Part shown: positions 1 to 7,882 of the stretch, piece after piece
How positions within the stretch are numbered: position 1 is the stretch's first letter
Layout: every line of letters starts with the position of its first letter
Origin: Chloroflexota bacterium
Lineage (GTDB): Bacteria; Chloroflexota; Limnocylindria; Limnocylindrales; CSP1-4
Direction: 5' to 3'
Assembly: GCA_016875645.1 (NCBI GenBank)
Contig: VGPE01000049.1
Coordinates: forward strand, 1 to 14,562
DNA length: 14,562 bases
Notes under the pieces: model-generated
Told to the model about the DNA's origin: nothing
The model's database searches: none
What the model saw: only the letters and a program-made list of their open reading frames with translations
Made by a program: the position numbers and the translations under genes

Positions 1-2
1 CG

Positions 3-425
3 CCGGCGCCGACTCGCACGCTCCGGCCCGGCGAGACGCCTGCTCCCACGCCGATCGACCTCGCGCCGTTCCTGACGGCTGAGGTGACGGTGGTCAACCT
101 CGGCGATTCGCCGCTGGCCGTGACCGTGACGATCCTCGACCCGGAGTCCACCGACGAGTACGAGATCGGCACGCTCGAGGTCCAGCCGCTCCAGGTGACG
201 TCGCAATCCGTGCTGGCATCGCGCTACCGGCTGGAGTTCGAGTACCCCGACGAGACGGCTGCCGAAGGCGCAGCGTGCACCATCGATATCGCGGATGGCG
301 ATGAGGTCCAGTTCGCCCTCCTGGAGGGCGGTGGCGCGATCATCGCCGGCCCCGACGAGCCCGATGATCCCGCTGAGCTGGTCATCGCCACCTCGGCACG
401 CTGCCAGGCTGGAAGCGCCCCATGA
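3..425 (+). CDS. Hypothetical exported protein, 5'-truncated by window edge
   Basis: The reading frame is open from the first bases of the window, so the start lies upstream; a GTG at 84 is an internal candidate but the same frame continues above it. The visible N-terminal part is rich in Pro and Thr (PAPTRTLRPGETPAPTP), like the linker that follows a lipoprotein or signal peptide. It is followed by a beta-rich stretch (VTVVNLGDSPLAVTVTILDP) and two cysteines (AACTID, SARC) that could form a disulfide outside the cytoplasm. The TGA stop overlaps the ATG of the next gene (ATGA at 422-425), so the two are probably translated together. The strand pattern resembles that of the downstream protein, suggesting tandem paralogues. 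I do not recognise a named family, and the function is unknown. Confidence 0.6.
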   Translation, partial: PAPTRTLRPGETPAPTPIDLAPFLTAEVTVVNLGDSPLAVTVTILDPESTDEYEIGTLEVQPLQVTSQSVLASRYRLEFEYPDETAAEGAACTIDIADGDEVQFALLEGGGAIIAGPDEPDDPAELVIATSARCQAGSAP

Positions 426-949
426 TCCGCGCGCTCGTTGCGCTGATGCTGCTCACCGCCCTGACGGCGGAGGAGTGCACCCTGGGTGAGCTCGGCGGCG
501 TGGTCAACAAGCCCGGGGCCATCACGGTGTACAACACCAGCGCCGACCAGGTCGCGGTGATCGCGATCCTCGCCGACGACGTCAAGTCCTACCCGACGCT
601 GGGGCCCAACGGCAGCGCCAGCGTCACCACCAATGTCGGCGGGAAGTACGAAGTGCGCGTCGTCATGACCCCCGAGAATGCGGCCGCCTACCGCGCCGAG
701 CTGAAGTCGCTTCGCGCGCTGGTGGAGAAGGCGGTCGATGGGACCGCCGATCCGGCCGAGAAGGCCCGGCTGTTCGTCGACCTCGCGGGGATCCAGGCCG
801 CCATCAGAGGCCTGGAGACGCAGAACGCCGCTGGCTGCTCAGGAAAGATCAAGCTGAGCACGGAGGAGGCCGCGACGGTCGTGGCGTCGCTCGCCTGGTT
901 GACAACATCGGGCAGCGGGTTCTGGGACGTCTCCTGCGGCTCCAACTGA
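422..949 (+). CDS. Hypothetical secreted protein, 175 aa
   Basis: The ATG overlaps the upstream stop, and GGAAG about 7 bases before it can serve as ribosome binding site. The N-terminus (MIRALVALMLLTALTA) is a typical signal peptide with one Arg, a hydrophobic core and an A-L-T-A cleavage site; the Cys at residue 19 is not in a good lipobox, so signal peptidase I is more likely. The first half (ITVYNTSADQVAVIAIL, then TLGPNGSASVTT, then GGKYEVRVV) reads as a small beta-sandwich and resembles the upstream protein. The second half is helical (residues about 80-125) and ends with two cysteines (AGCSG, VSCGSN). The gene converges on the minus-strand operon, with only about 13 bases between the two stops. 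No known family was recognised. Confidence 0.65.
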   Translation: MIRALVALMLLTALTAEECTLGELGGVVNKPGAITVYNTSADQVAVIAILADDVKSYPTLGPNGSASVTTNVGGKYEVRVVMTPENAAAYRAELKSLRALVEKAVDGTADPAEKARLFVDLAGIQAAIRGLETQNAAGCSGKIKLSTEEAATVVASLAWLTTSGSGFWDVSCGSN

Positions 950-962
950 CCGCGAGTCTCCG

Positions 963-2093
963 TCAGCCGCGCCGGACCTCGACCACCGACGCTGCGCCCG
1001 GGCCGGTGATGACCCGCCGATAGCCGGCCAGCGAAGCGTCGAGCGCCTCGTCGCCGGTGTCGACCAGCAGCGGCCGGCCACCCAGCGTGGCCAGCTTGGC
1101 GGGCGTCGCTACCACCACCAGGCGCTCTGGACCGACCGCCCGCACGACGGCCGGACTGATCTGCTGGTTGCCGCGCCCGAGGACGAACCCCTGGCCGCCG
1201 GTCGGGCTCACGACGATCGTCGCCGGACGAGCCGCCAATGCGACCAACAGCTGCGCCTCCGGTGCGTCCGCTGCGAGCACGCGAGCACGGCCGTCGCCCT
1301 CGATCTCGAGCAGGTCGACGCCGAGCAGCGTCGGCCGGAGGCCGAGGCCGCGCGCGATGGCAGCGGTGGTGGTCCCCGGTCCGAGGACGACGAGGTCGCC
1401 CGGCTGCAGTCGGCGGATCACGGCCACCGCGAGGCGTTCCGTGGCGGCGACATCGTCCGCGAGGCTCATCGTCTTGAGCGACTGCAGGCCCGCTCCGCCG
1501 GCCGGCACCAGCAACGTGCCGAGCAGCCGGGCGAACCGCTCGTCGCGCCGGATCGCGGCCTCGTCCACGTCCATGACCTCGCGCGGCTCGCAGCGATCCG
1601 GGCGCGGGTCGGCCAGGTAGGAGGCCACGATCTCGGCTGCCGCCCGGGGTCCCGTGGCGAACACCGACGAGTACATCTTCACGCCCGCCGGGACGCCGAG
1701 CGCCGGCAGGTCGATGCCGAGCAGGTCGGCCGCGGTCCCGTCGCCACCGGCGAACAGGAGGAGGTCAGCCCCCGCGTCGCGTGCCGCAGCAGCAGCAATC
1801 CGGGTGTCGGCGGCGGTCGTCGCGGGCGGCGGCGCGGACACCGTCTCGATCTGGAGGCCCAGCGCGGTGGCGGCATCGCCGCCCATGACTCCCGCGGGCG
1901 CAAGCACGACCAGGTGCGGGATCCGCTCGCGCACGATCGCGAGCGCCGTCCGGGCACGCTCCGGTGCCACGGAGTGCCCGCCCAGCGAGCGAGCCAGGGC
2001 CACAACAGCCGCGCCATCGGAGCCCTTGAGACCCACCTGGCCGCCGATGCCGGCGATGGGATTGACGATCAGCCCGAGGCGGGCCGCCCTCAC
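963..2093 (-). CDS. ATP-NAD kinase / AcoX-family protein (COG3199 type), 376 aa
   Basis: Predicted kinase of the NAD kinase/diacylglycerol kinase superfamily, in the branch that includes AcoX and other poorly characterised ATP-NAD kinase-like proteins. Visible motifs are the N-terminal GLIVNPIAGIGG strand-loop (residues 7-18), GGDGT (116-120) that binds the nucleotide phosphate in NAD kinases, and GVPAGVKMYSSVFA (133-146). The C-terminal PTGGQGFVLGRGNQQISP is typical of this branch. The start is the GTG at 2093, whose GTGA overlaps the stop of the GcvPB-like gene and which directly precedes the conserved GLIVNP. The gene is last in a tightly coupled operon with two P-protein-like subunits. 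The actual substrate is not known; co-transcription suggests a role tied to that enzyme rather than housekeeping NADP synthesis, but that is inference. The protein appears full length with no missing motif. Confidence 0.85.
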   Translation of the reverse strand: MRAARLGLIVNPIAGIGGQVGLKGSDGAAVVALARSLGGHSVAPERARTALAIVRERIPHLVVLAPAGVMGGDAATALGLQIETVSAPPPATTAADTRIAAAAARDAGADLLLFAGGDGTAADLLGIDLPALGVPAGVKMYSSVFATGPRAAAEIVASYLADPRPDRCEPREVMDVDEAAIRRDERFARLLGTLLVPAGGAGLQSLKTMSLADDVAATERLAVAVIRRLQPGDLVVLGPGTTTAAIARGLGLRPTLLGVDLLEIEGDGRARVLAADAPEAQLLVALAARPATIVVSPTGGQGFVLGRGNQQISPAVVRAVGPERLVVVATPAKLATLGGRPLLVDTGDEALDASLAGYRRVITGPGAASVVEVRRG

Positions 2094-3650
2094 GAGCGGC
2101 GGCGCTCCTGCAGCGCGCGGTAGGTCATCGCCCAGCGGTCGGGGTCGTTGGCGGCGGCTTCGTCGAGCGGCCCGATCGGTGCCCGGTGGGGCGCGGTGCG
2201 CACGGTCTCGGGGTCGGTCCGGGCCTCCTGCGCGATCGCGGCCAGGACCTCGGCCAGTTCGTCGAGGTCGGCCTTCGAAACGAGCTCGGTCGGCTTGATC
2301 GTCATCGGTTCGGGGACCAGCATCGGCACGTGGCTGGTGAAGTAGGGCTGGAGGCCGAAGTCGGCCGTGCGGCGCAGGATGTCGTCGGTGCCCACGCCGG
2401 TCGCATCGGCCAGTTCGGCCCACGAGTAGCGGATCTGCTCCAGCCGGGGGCCGTTGCCCTCGTACGGGATCGTCAGCCCGCCGATCTGCGCCAGTCGCGA
2501 CGCCAGGTAGTTGTTGTTGAGGACGGCCGTCTCGGCGACCGTCCGCAGGCCGTCCGCGCCCAGTGCCATCACCCATGCGTAGGCGCGCGCGACGACCTGC
2601 AGGTTGCCGGCCCAGCTGCGGACGCGGCCAACGGATTCCGGCCGGTCGTGGTCCAGGGTGAAGCCGTCCCCAGCGCGCACGACGACCGGCGCCGGCAGGA
2701 ACCGCGCCAGATCGGCCCGCACGCCCACCGCCGCCGCGCCCGGACCGGTGGCGTTGTGCGGCGCGCCGAACGTCTTGTGGAGGTTGAACTGGCCGAGGTC
2801 GAAGCCCTGGTCGCGGGCCCGCGCGACGCCCAGCAGCGGGTTGCCGTTCGCCTGGTCGTAGGCCGCCAGGCCGCCCCGCTCGTGCACGAGGCGCACGAAC
2901 TCCCCGATGTGGGGGGTTGAAGATCCCGGTGTCCTCGGGGTTGGTGATCATCAGGCCCGCCGCCTGGTCCGACAGGGCCGCTCGAAACGCGTCGAGATCC
3001 GGGTAGCCGCGCTCGCCGGGCAGAAGCGAGACCACGTGGAACCCGGCAACGGCGGCCGCCGCGGCGTTGGCCGGGTGGGAGTACGAGGTCGTGATGATCT
3101 CGCGCTTGTCCTCGAGATCCCCGTTCGCCTCGTGGAAGGCGCGGATGATCAGGGCGCTGGTGAAGATCCCGGGCTGCCCGGCGCCGCCCTGGAAGCTGAA
3201 CGCGTCGAAGCCCGAGATCGCGCGCAGCAGGCCCTCGAAGCGGTGGACCAGGTCCAGCAGGCCCTGGACGGTGCTCGCGTCCTGGGCCGGGTGCAGGTCC
3301 ACCATCGCCGGCGCGTTGAGGATCGCCTCGTTGACCACGGGGCTGTACTTCATGGTGCAGGTGCCGAGGGTGTCCGCGACCACCGCGTCGCCCAGCGTCA
3401 TCTGCGAGAGGCGCAGGAAATGGCGCAGGACGTCAGGTTGCGACAGTTCGGGAAGGGCGGGCGGCGTACCGCGGCGCAGGGCGGCGGGGATCGCCGCGGC
3501 CGCTCGACGGCCGGCCTCGAGCACGGCGTCCTCGGCCGGCGGCAGGGCGAGGCCGCGCTGGCCGGAAGAGCCCAGCTCCTGCACGAACGGCTCGTCCCAG
3601 CGGACCCCCTGGTAGCGGCGGAGGCGGTCGGTCGGGCGCCCGGCCGTCAT
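2090..3650 (-). CDS. gcvPB: GcvPB-like P-protein subunit (PLP enzyme), frameshifted
   Basis: Homologue of the C-terminal (lysine-bearing) subunit of two-subunit glycine decarboxylase, about 519 aa once a frameshift is corrected. Family features seen are LGTCTMKYSP (residues 95-104), TNPEDTGIFNP (236-246) and NLHKTF (289-294), whose Lys292 should hold PLP. The ATG at 3650 overlaps the gcvPA-like stop (ATGA). The frame breaks in six consecutive G (2911-2916, plus strand): with five G the protein reads on as NPHIGEFVRLVHERGG, matching the family; with six it runs into a spurious frame that happens to stay open into the kinase gene. Several sites differ from canonical GcvPB: SYSHPANA replaces the AHGTNPAS-type motif, DQAN replaces DGAN, and GAPHNATGPG replaces the STPHGGGGPG-type loop. 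It may therefore act on something other than glycine. Homology is firm; substrate is uncertain. Confidence 0.85.
2911..2916. other. G6 homopolymer causing a frameshift in the gcvPB-like gene
   Basis: On the coding (minus) strand the codons read AAC CCC CCA CAT CGG. Dropping one C gives AAC CCC CAC ATC GGG GAG TTC, which restores a conserved reading frame on both sides. An indel in a homopolymer is the commonest assembly error type. CCC-C runs can also support rare +1 ribosomal slippage, but nothing else here argues for programmed frameshifting. Confidence 0.85.
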
Positions 3651-5053
3651 CGCAGCACGTCCGCCAGCTCGGCCGCCAGTCGGTCGATGTCGGCCTGGGT
3701 ATGGTTCTCGTTCACCGCGACCAGCAGGCTCTCGCCCAGCCACGGAACCGACGATGACAGGCTGATCCCGGCGAAGATCCCGCGTTCACGGAGGGCGGAG
3801 AGCACTGAGGCCGCGCCGTGGCCGGATCCACCGACGTCCACCACGAACTCGCGCATGTGCGGCCGGCCCGCGAACGGCAGGCGAACGCCCGGGACGGCGG
3901 CCAGCCGCTCCATCGCGTACGCGCAGCGCGACGCGATCGCCTCGCCGAGCTCGCGCAGCCCGGACGGGCCGAGCAGGCTCAGGTAGACCGCCGCGCCGAT
4001 GCCCCACAGCCACTGGCTGGTGCCCGTGAAGTCGCGCGATTCGCCGCGCAGGTCGTAGGACGTGGCTTCGAGGAGGGCCCACGCGAAGCCGGTCTGCGTG
4101 CCGTCGCGGGACGGCACGGCGCTCACCTTGATCGCGGGGTTCTCGCGGACGTACGGCTCCTCGTCGCGATGGGCGATGAAGCCGCACTGGCCGCCGCCGA
4201 ACAACTGGTGGTTGCCGAGCGACTGCGCATCGCCGGTGACGATGTTCGCGCCGTATGCGACCGGTGGGGCGAGGATGCCGAGCGTCGATGGATCGACCGA
4301 GACGACGACCAGCGCGCCCGCCGCATGGGCGACTCCGGCGATCTCCGGCGCCCGCTCCTCAAGGAAGCCGAGGTAGGACGGCATCTCGATGAGGACGGCT
4401 GCCGCTCCGCCGGCGCCGAGCGCGGCCCCCAGCACATCGAGGTCGAGGCCGCCGGTGACAGAGTCGTGGGCGATGGCTTCGATCGTGGCCCACGGCTTCG
4501 CGAACATGCGCAGGTGCGCCAGGCCGTCGGGATTCATCGTCTCGGGTACCAGCAGGCGCGAGCGGCCGGTCAACCGCGCCGCCATCAGCAGTGCGCTCGT
4601 CGTCGCGGTGATCCCGTCATAGGTGGGGGCGCTGACCGCGGGCATGCCGACCAGCTCGCCGATCAGGCTCTGGAACTCGAAGATCGCCTGGTACTTGCCG
4701 TGGTCGCCATACGGCCCGCCGCCATACGCGGTGACGAACTCGGCGCGCCGGGTGATCTCGTCGACGACGGCGGGCACGTGCCCGCCATAGCAGCCCCCAC
4801 CGAGGAAGCTCAGCACCTGGCCCGTGTGCGTGTTCCGCGCCAGCAATCCCTCCACGTGGCGGCGCAGCGACACTTCGTCGACCAGGGGCGGCGGCAGGTC
4901 CAGCGGCCCGGTGAGGCGGAACGCGGCCGGTACCGCGGCGTACAGCTCGTCGACCGAATCGATGTTCAGGGCGGCCAGCATCTGGGCGCGGCTCGCGGGC
5001 GCGGAGTTGGGGATGAAGGGGTGGGCTCGGGTCGGCTCCGCCACGGCTCCCAT
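3647..5053 (-). CDS. gcvPA: GcvPA-like P-protein subunit, divergent
   Basis: Homologue of the N-terminal (non-lysine) subunit of two-subunit glycine decarboxylase, which pairs with GcvPB; 468 aa from the chosen ATG. Recognisable are FIPNSAPASRAQML near the start, SFLGGG (residues 82-87), TYDGITATTSALLMAAR (144-160), GDAQSLG (274-280), and a C-terminal small domain ending with a helical tail. The family normally has PYQPE.SQG after the first Gly-rich loop and an RREKATSNICTN-type motif; here these are GGGPYGDHGKYQ (111-122) and RGESRDFTGTSQ (336-347). It is thus a diverged paralogue. The start is uncertain: an in-frame ATG at 5161 would add 36 unconserved, Pro/Arg-rich residues, and a GTG at 5077 lies just after GGAGGAG. 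No glycine riboswitch is apparent upstream, and no gcvT or gcvH lies nearby. Confidence 0.85.
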   Translation of the reverse strand: MGAVAEPTRAHPFIPNSAPASRAQMLAALNIDSVDELYAAVPAAFRLTGPLDLPPPLVDEVSLRRHVEGLLARNTHTGQVLSFLGGGCYGGHVPAVVDEITRRAEFVTAYGGGPYGDHGKYQAIFEFQSLIGELVGMPAVSAPTYDGITATTSALLMAARLTGRSRLLVPETMNPDGLAHLRMFAKPWATIEAIAHDSVTGGLDLDVLGAALGAGGAAAVLIEMPSYLGFLEERAPEIAGVAHAAGALVVVSVDPSTLGILAPPVAYGANIVTGDAQSLGNHQLFGGGQCGFIAHRDEEPYVRENPAIKVSAVPSRDGTQTGFAWALLEATSYDLRGESRDFTGTSQWLWGIGAAVYLSLLGPSGLRELGEAIASRCAYAMERLAAVPGVRLPFAGRPHMREFVVDVGGSGHGAASVLSALRERGIFAGISLSSSVPWLGESLLVAVNENHTQADIDRLAAELADVLR

Positions 5054-5510
5054 TGTGCGCGACGCGACGGGCTTCACGCTCCTCCACCCGCCGGCCGGGT
5101 CCGCCCACGCCCGCGCCGGCCGGGGTTTCGTGCTGGGAAATGATTTCGTCGCAGTGGCCATGATCGCTTCGCAGCAGGCAGCGGATTCGGGCTTCCCGGC
5201 ATGCCGCGGCCCCCCCGGCCGCGAATTCGTTCCTGATGAGCAACGCCGCGGCGCTAGCGAACCGGTCCGTTGCCCACCAGGCGGCGATTCCGTCCGCCAG
5301 GACAGATTCAGTTCGCGCTAGGCAACGGCCGGTCAGCAATCGTCGATCCGGCGCGCGACCACGCGCGCGTCGGAGCGTCGACGGACGCCATCCTGCGGTT
5401 CAATCCGATCAGACACGCTCGCCAGGCATCGATCCCGGCGAACGAGCCGGCGTGGCTCTCCGCGGTGGACCCTGCCCATCGGCGCATGGCACCATGGGGA
5501 GACACGTCCC
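5054..5510. other. Divergent intergenic region between gcvPA-like and cupin-cyclase genes
   Basis: About 460 bases separate two divergent genes (less if the gcvPA-like gene starts at 5161). Open frames here have no recognisable protein content. I found no convincing -35/-10 pair, riboswitch or terminator. A GGAGGAG on the minus strand lies just before a GTG at 5077. The promoters of both neighbours must lie here, but I cannot place them. Confidence 0.4.
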
Positions 5511-5519
5511 AGGGGGAGG
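5511..5519 (+). promoter_or_regulatory. Strong Shine-Dalgarno before the cupin-cyclase gene
   Basis: AGGGGGAGG ends two bases before the ATG at 5522, with its core AGGAG-like portion at workable spacing. It fixes the start of the gene at MARLQRRRFSEPDE, which is also where the cupin family alignment begins, and rules out the longer in-frame ORF upstream. Confidence 0.7.
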
Positions 5520-5521
5520 CC

Positions 5522-6415
5522 ATGGCTCGGCTCCAGCGGCGGCGCTTCAGCGAGCCCGACGAGAAGCGGCTCGTTCCGAATGGCTCGATCGAGGTGGTCT
5601 CGCTCGACGATCGCGTTGTCGGGCGCCTGACGTATGAGCCAGGCTGGCGGTGGTCCGTGGACGTCCAGCCGATCGCCTGAACGCAGTCGTGCCAGTTCCA
5701 CCACTTCGGGGTCACCCTCTCCGGGCGCGTCCGCGTCCAGATGGCCGACGGCGTCGAGCTCGAGATCGGTCCCGGCGACGTCTTCGAGATCCCGCCGGGC
5801 CACGACGCCTGGGTCGTGGGCGACGTGCCGTGGGTGTCGGTCGACTTCGAGGCGATGCGGAACTACGCACGGCCGAACCCCGACGGCGGCCGCCGGCGCC
5901 TTGCTACGATCCTGGTGTCCGACATCGTCGACTCCACCGCGCGAGCCGTCGCCCTCGGTCCGGCGCGCTGGCGGGACGTCGTCGGTCGTCACAATGAGCT
6001 CGCGGAACGGATCGTCGACCAGCACGACGGTCAGCTCATCAAGACGACGGGCGACGGGGTGATCGCGCTGTTCGGCAGCGCCGAGGGTGCGGTGCGGGCC
6101 GGCGACGCCCTGTGCGCGAAGATGACCGGCCTCGGGATTGCCATCCGGGTCGGCATCCAGACGGGTGAGGTCGAGATCAGGGCCGGCGATGTCCGCGGCG
6201 TCGCGGTCCACGCGGCGGCGCGGATCACGGCCCTGGCGGCGCCGGACACTGTCCTGGTGTCGGCGACCGTCCGCGAGCTGCTCGACGGGACGGGGATGAG
6301 CTTCGAGGATCACGGCCAGCACCAGCTCAAGGGCCTGCCCGGGAAGCGCCAGCTCTTTGTTCTCGTGCGCTCTGGAACCGGGCCGGACGCGCTGGCGGCC
6401 ATGCCGAAGCCATAA
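5522..6415 (+). CDS. Cupin / class III adenylate cyclase fusion, interrupted by an in-frame TGA
   Basis: One reading frame of 297 codons encodes an N-terminal cupin (residues about 1-110) and a class III nucleotide cyclase domain (about 124-285). Cupin signs are PGWRWSVDVQPIA, SCQFHHFGVTLSGR and ELEIGPGDVFEIPPGHDAW. Cyclase signs are LVSDIVDST (metal-binding Asp134), KTTGDG (purine-specifying Lys174, metal Asp178) and VHAAARI near the transition-state site, with His where many cyclases have Asn. A TGA (5678-5680) falls at codon 53 between PIA and TQSCQ, where as I recall relatives have Gly. If TGA terminates, translation could restart at the ATG at 5741 and yield a 224 aa protein with a partial cupin and an intact cyclase. 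Product would be cAMP made in the cytosol, with the cupin as a possible sensor. Convergent with the MFS gene. Confidence 0.8.
5678..5680 (+). other. In-frame TGA at a conserved Gly position
   Basis: The codons run CAG CCG ATC GCC TGA ACG CAG TCG TGC CAG. The protein is family-like on both sides with no shift of frame. Related cupins have PxxGTxSCQ from memory, so GGA to TGA is a single-base change. It could be a nonsense mutation, a base-call error, or readthrough. Confidence 0.8.
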
Positions 6416-6430
6416 GGACCGCCGCCCCTG

Positions 6431-7597
6431 TCAGCCAGTCTGGGCTGGCGTGCCCCGCACGCGGCTCAGCGCCCCTACTGCACCCAGTGCGGACAGCACT
6501 CCACCGGCGAGGAACGCGACGGGAATCCCGCCGGCCGCGGCGACGAGACCGAAGACCAGCGGGCCACCGCCGAAGGCCAGGTCGATGGCGACCGTCATCG
6601 TACCCATCGCCGCCCCGCGCTCGTGGGGGCTGACGTGTGAGATCACGGCCGTGAAGAAGGCGGGCGTGGTGAACGCCACGCCCAGGGCGACCACGCCGGC
6701 GCCGGCCAGCAACCCGACGCCATTCTGCACCAGCCCGACGATGGCGATGCCCGCCGCTGTCAGTGCCAGCGCACCCGCGCCGAGCTGGTACGGCGGCAGA
6801 CGATCGGGCAGCTTCGCGAACAAGATGCGGGTCCCCACCACGATCAAACCGAACTCCAGCAGCACGATGCTCCAGTTGGCAACACCGATCGCCTCGGCGT
6901 GGAGCGCGACGAACGTGAAGAACCCGGCCATGGTCGCGATGCCGGACAGGAGCAGCAGGCCGGGCCAGAATGCCGCCCGGTGGATCAGCGGCACCGCCGG
7001 GGCGTCGGCCGCGGCCGGCTCGGAGGTCTCGGGGAGCCGCCACGCAATCAGCCCCGCCAGCGCCGCGAACGCGGCAGCTCCAAGCCAGGCAACGCCGAAG
7101 CCGCCCGCGCCGAGGAGCGCCTGTCCGATGATCGGACCGACGGCGATGCCGAGGTAGAGCGCCAGTGAGTTGATGCTCAGGGCCTCGCCGGTCCGGCCAG
7201 GCGGCGCAAGATCGGCCAGGGCGGCGAACCCGGCCACGAAGAAGAAGGCCTCTGCCACGCCGAGCACGAGGCGCAGGCCGACCATGACGGTCAGGTCGGG
7301 TGCGATGGCATGCAAGGCCGTGGCCGCAGCGTAGAGCAGCGCGCCGCCGATCAGCAACGGCCGCCGTCCACGACGGTCCGATGTGCGGCCCGCCAGTGGC
7401 CGCAGGAACAGCGCGGTGAGCGCGAGCGCGCCCACCGCCACGCCGACTCCCACCTCGTCCGCGCCCAGCTGCCGTGCGGCAAAGAGCGGCGCAAGCGGGA
7501 TCTCCATGCCGGCCGCGGTGAAATACGCGAACTCCGACAGCGTCAGCGCAACGAACGCGGGCGTGAACAGGCGGGGGTGCACCTCCGGCGCGGTCAT
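6431..7597 (-). CDS. Major facilitator superfamily (MFS) transporter, 388 aa
   Basis: Twelve-helix inner-membrane transporter of the MFS. The classic motif A between helices 2 and 3 is visible as GRTSDRRGRRPLLIGG (residues 70-85). Hydrophobic segments alternate with short loops along the whole length, and a hydrophilic linker with Pro/Ala/Glu (LPETSEPAAADAP) sits mid-protein where the two six-helix halves join. Length is usual for drug-efflux or sugar-efflux MFS members. The substrate cannot be told from sequence. The ATG overlaps the stop of a short upstream ORF (ATGA at 7594-7597), so translation may be coupled. The 3' end converges on the cyclase gene with 15 bases between. Confidence 0.88.
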   Translation of the reverse strand: MTAPEVHPRLFTPAFVALTLSEFAYFTAAGMEIPLAPLFAARQLGADEVGVGVAVGALALTALFLRPLAGRTSDRRGRRPLLIGGALLYAAATALHAIAPDLTVMVGLRLVLGVAEAFFFVAGFAALADLAPPGRTGEALSINSLALYLGIAVGPIIGQALLGAGGFGVAWLGAAAFAALAGLIAWRLPETSEPAAADAPAVPLIHRAAFWPGLLLLSGIATMAGFFTFVALHAEAIGVANWSIVLLEFGLIVVGTRILFAKLPDRLPPYQLGAGALALTAAGIAIVGLVQNGVGLLAGAGVVALGVAFTTPAFFTAVISHVSPHERGAAMGTMTVAIDLAFGGGPLVFGLVAAAGGIPVAFLAGGVLSALGAVGALSRVRGTPAQTG

Positions 7598-7734
7598 GAT
7601 CGCGGCTCGCCGGAACCCGGCTGAAGGAACCCGATGAGACCCCGCGCGATGCCGCCTTCACCGTGCGCAAGGACGAGCGGCGGTCCGTGACCGCTCGTGT
7701 GGAACGCGCGGGAGGTCACCTGTGTCGTCGTCAC
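7594..7734 (-). pseudogene. Short alpha/beta-hydrolase-like N-terminal fragment
   Basis: From a GTG at 7734 the frame encodes 46 residues, with SRAFHTSGHGPPLVLAHGEGG resembling the first strand and HGxGG oxyanion-hole loop of alpha/beta hydrolases. The similarity then stops and the frame ends with the TGA that overlaps the MFS start. The catalytic Ser and His regions are absent, so it cannot be an active hydrolase. It could be the remnant of a hydrolase gene truncated when the MFS region was rearranged, or a small coupled leader ORF that resembles a hydrolase by chance. No clear ribosome binding site. Confidence 0.35.
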
Positions 7735-7882
7735 GCTGCTGATGCCCTGGCGCGGACCATGGGCCGGCGGGCCCTGAGCCTTCGGGCCCTCCGCCTCGGC
7801 GTGCTGCCGTCCTGCTCGCGCCACACTACCCGAATCCGTACCGCGTTCTCAAGACATCGCGGCCCCGGTTCGGACTTGTCGG

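Noticed and set aside
946..966. CTGAC...GTCAG inverted repeat between two convergent stops
   Set aside because: Five base pairs with an 11-base loop and no T-run. It arises partly because both TGA stop codons lie in the arms, so a terminator is not supported.
1057..2298. Long plus-strand ORFs opposite the kinase and gcvPB-like genes (1057-1620, 1654-2298, 2186-2920, 2907-3986)
   Set aside because: They are Arg/Ala/Pro/Gly-rich mirror frames of high-GC coding DNA with no family-like motifs; the minus-strand genes explain the region.
963..3743. A 926-codon minus-strand ORF that seems to fuse a GcvPB-like protein with a kinase
   Set aside because: The middle third is Arg/Pro/Gly-rich shadow sequence. 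The true GcvPB frame continues in another frame after 2911-2916, and the kinase has its own GTG start overlapping the GcvPB stop.
3818..5143. 441-codon plus-strand ORF opposite the gcvPA-like gene
   Set aside because: Composition is Arg/Asp/Gly/His-rich and lacks any domain; it is an antisense shadow of a conserved gene.
5054..5350. Glycine riboswitch upstream of the gcvPA-like gene
   Set aside because: Read on the minus strand, the leader lacks the conserved glycine-aptamer sequence blocks and the tandem layout; only a purine-rich GGAGGAG was seen.
5681..5725. SECIS element that would recode TGA as selenocysteine
   Set aside because: Only an imperfect GTGCC/GGGTCAC pairing was found after the TGA, and the family residue is Gly rather than Cys.
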